Assembly: GCA_016713535.1 (NCBI GenBank)
Contig: JADJOY010000004.1
Coordinates: 1-64,000 of the forward strand
Origin: Deltaproteobacteria bacterium
Lineage (GTDB): Bacteria; JADJOY01
Length of the DNA stretch: 64,000 nucleotides
Direction: 5' to 3'
This document shows, one piece after another, positions 61,958 through 64,000 of the stretch. How positions within the stretch are numbered: position 1 is the stretch's first letter; the number at the start of each line of letters is the position of its first letter. Below the pieces are notes generated by a model, which made no database searches, was not told where the DNA came from, and saw nothing but the letters and a program-made list of their open reading frames with translations. The position numbers and the translations under genes were made by a program.

Positions 61958-62954
61958 CACGAGCGCTCGCTGTCCATGTGGCGGAGCGCCGCGTCCGGGT
62001 ATCGGCACCGGCGGCCGAGCCGGCCGGGATCGCGCGCTCGATCCGTGCCAGCTCGGCGGGCGTGAGCATCACGTCGAGTGCGGCGAGGGACTCGTCGAGC
62101 TGGGCCCGCGTGCGAGCGCCGACGAGCGGTACGACGTCCGGCCCGCGCGAGAGCACCCAACCGACGGCGAGCTGCGCCACGGTCACCGCCTTCTCGGCGG
62201 CGATCGCGCGCAGCGCCTCGACCAGCGCCAGGTTGTGCTCGAGGTTGCCGCCGCCGAAGCGCGGCGAGTAGGCGCGGAAATCGCCGCGCCCGAGTGCCCT
62301 GCCCGCCGACCAGTGGCCGCTCAGGAGCCCGCGCGAGAGCACGCCGTACGCGCTGATGCCGATCCCGAGCTCGCGGCAGGCCGGCAGGATCCGCTCCTCG
62401 ATGCCGCGCGAGAGCAGCGAGTATTCGATCTGCAGGTCGCAGATCGGGTGGACCGCGTGCGCGCGGCGGAGGGTGTCGGCGCCTACCTCCGAGAGCCCGA
62501 TGTGGCGCACCAGCCCCGCCTTCACCAGCTCGGCGATGGCGCCCACGGTGTCCTCGATCGGCACCGCGGGATCGAGGCGCGCGGGGCGATAGACGTCGAT
62601 CTGGTCGGTGCCGAGTCGTTTCAGGCTGTAAGCGACGAAGTTCCCGAGCGCGACCGGCCGCGCGTCGACGCCGTTCCAGCCGCCCGCGGCGTCGCGCAAC
62701 GCACCGAACTTGACGCTGATCACGACCTGGTCGCGGCTGCGGCTCCGGAGCGCCTCGCGGATGAGGAGCTCGTTCGCTCCCATGCCGTAGAAGTCGCCGG
62801 TGTCGAGGAGCGTGATGCCGGCGTCGAGCGCCGCATGGATGGTGGCGATGCCCTCGCGCTCGTCGGCGGGGCCGTAGAGGTCGGACATCCCCATGCAGCC
62901 GAGGCCGAGCGCGGAGACGGTCGGGCCGGTCTTGCCGAGCGCACGCGTGATCAT
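61957..62954 (-). CDS. Aldo/keto reductase (last ~15 residues frameshifted)
   Basis: About 331 residues. Start ATG 62952-62954 after GGGAGGAG. The NADPH-dependent TIM-barrel enzyme shows ALGLGCMGMSDLYGPADERE, LLDTGDFYGMGANELLIREA (catalytic Asp and Tyr), ISVKFGALRD (catalytic Lys), YRPARLDPAVPIEDTVGAIA in place of the usual Arg-Pro-Asp pattern, RHIGLSEVGADTLRRAHAVH and IEYSLLSRGIEERILPACRE. After AIPAGSAAGA the frame shifts near 62009-62015 and the family-like tail YPDAALRHMDSERS ends at the stop 61957-61959. Without that correction the frame runs on to 61752. The substrate cannot be told. It is downstream of the isocitrate dehydrogenase gene. Confidence 0.85.
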
Positions 62955-63030
62955 CGGAGGCTCCTCCCGAGCGCGGATCGTGGCGCCGAGTGTAGCGATG
63001 CGGCGGGCGAAGCGCGCGGGGAACGGCGCG

Positions 63031-63052
63031 GGCGGGGATGAACCCCGCCCCG
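63031..63052 (-). terminator. Hairpin after the isocitrate dehydrogenase gene
   Basis: GGCGGGG-ATGAA-CCCCGCC lies just after the dehydrogenase stop and before the aldo/keto reductase gene. It resembles both a terminator and the dispersed hairpin repeats; no T-run. Confidence 0.45.
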
Positions 63053-63065
63053 ACGGACCGGGCCC

Positions 63066-64000
<935 letters not shown>

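Overview
The window is a high-GC stretch (about 70% by eye) of a Gram-negative chromosome. Signal peptides, lipoproteins, an outer-membrane porin, extreme third-position G/C and the mix of pathways suggest a myxobacterial or other deltaproteobacteria-like lineage. That placement is an inference from gene content, because there is no rRNA or other phylogenetic marker here. The sequence holds roughly 45 protein genes and three tRNAs (Thr-CGT, Gly-GCC, Cys-GCA). It has no phage, integrase, transposase or CRISPR array. Small hairpin repeats fill most gaps between genes.

Region 0.3-8.6 kb: a GT-C glycosyltransferase interrupted by a TAG codon, a secreted serine-hydrolase-like protein, BolA, a membrane protein, a HAD phosphatase, two tandem small secreted paralogues and a PilZ protein. 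Region 8.7-18.2 kb is the most unusual part. It has three full-length secreted beta-roll (YadA-head-like) repeat proteins, two broken copies of the same family, a duplicated 3' end of a FIST sensor gene, a leuC-leuD-FIST operon and a dense set of palindromic repeats. These include two 151-bp elements with inverted-repeat structure at 4166-4316 and 11466-11616.

Region 18-30 kb: a sugar-dehydrogenase-like lipoprotein, then the conserved membrane-protein/DUF4129/DUF4350/MoxR/DUF58 operon. Its usual partners RDD and SpoIIM lie nearby on the other strand, with a Kef-type antiporter between. Region 30-39.5 kb: tRNA-Thr, a PKD-containing lipoprotein hydrolase, a ferritin-like membrane protein, a site-2-type protease, a ceramidase-like enzyme and a sigma-54 activator. 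Region 39.7-47.6 kb is a sulfate uptake operon: YezD/DUF2292, OprO/P-type porin, sulfate-binding protein, CysT, CysW, CysA and an SLC13/TrkA-C permease. A good match to a sigma-54 promoter lies in front of it, beside the divergent sigma-54 activator.

Region 47.6-64 kb: DUF805 protein, B12-binding radical SAM enzyme, tRNA-Gly and tRNA-Cys, then a four-gene arginine succinyltransferase (AST) cluster. That cluster has an M20 hydrolase where succinylglutamate desuccinylase (AstE) would be expected. It is followed by a family B DNA polymerase (PolB), an alpha/beta hydrolase, two PQQ-type beta-propeller proteins, an aldo/keto reductase and an NAD-isocitrate dehydrogenase that runs off the right edge.

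At least seven genes carry single-base frameshifts or an in-frame stop while staying well conserved on both sides. This pattern looks more like sequencing error in a draft genome than real gene decay, and it affects how the sulfate operon should be read.
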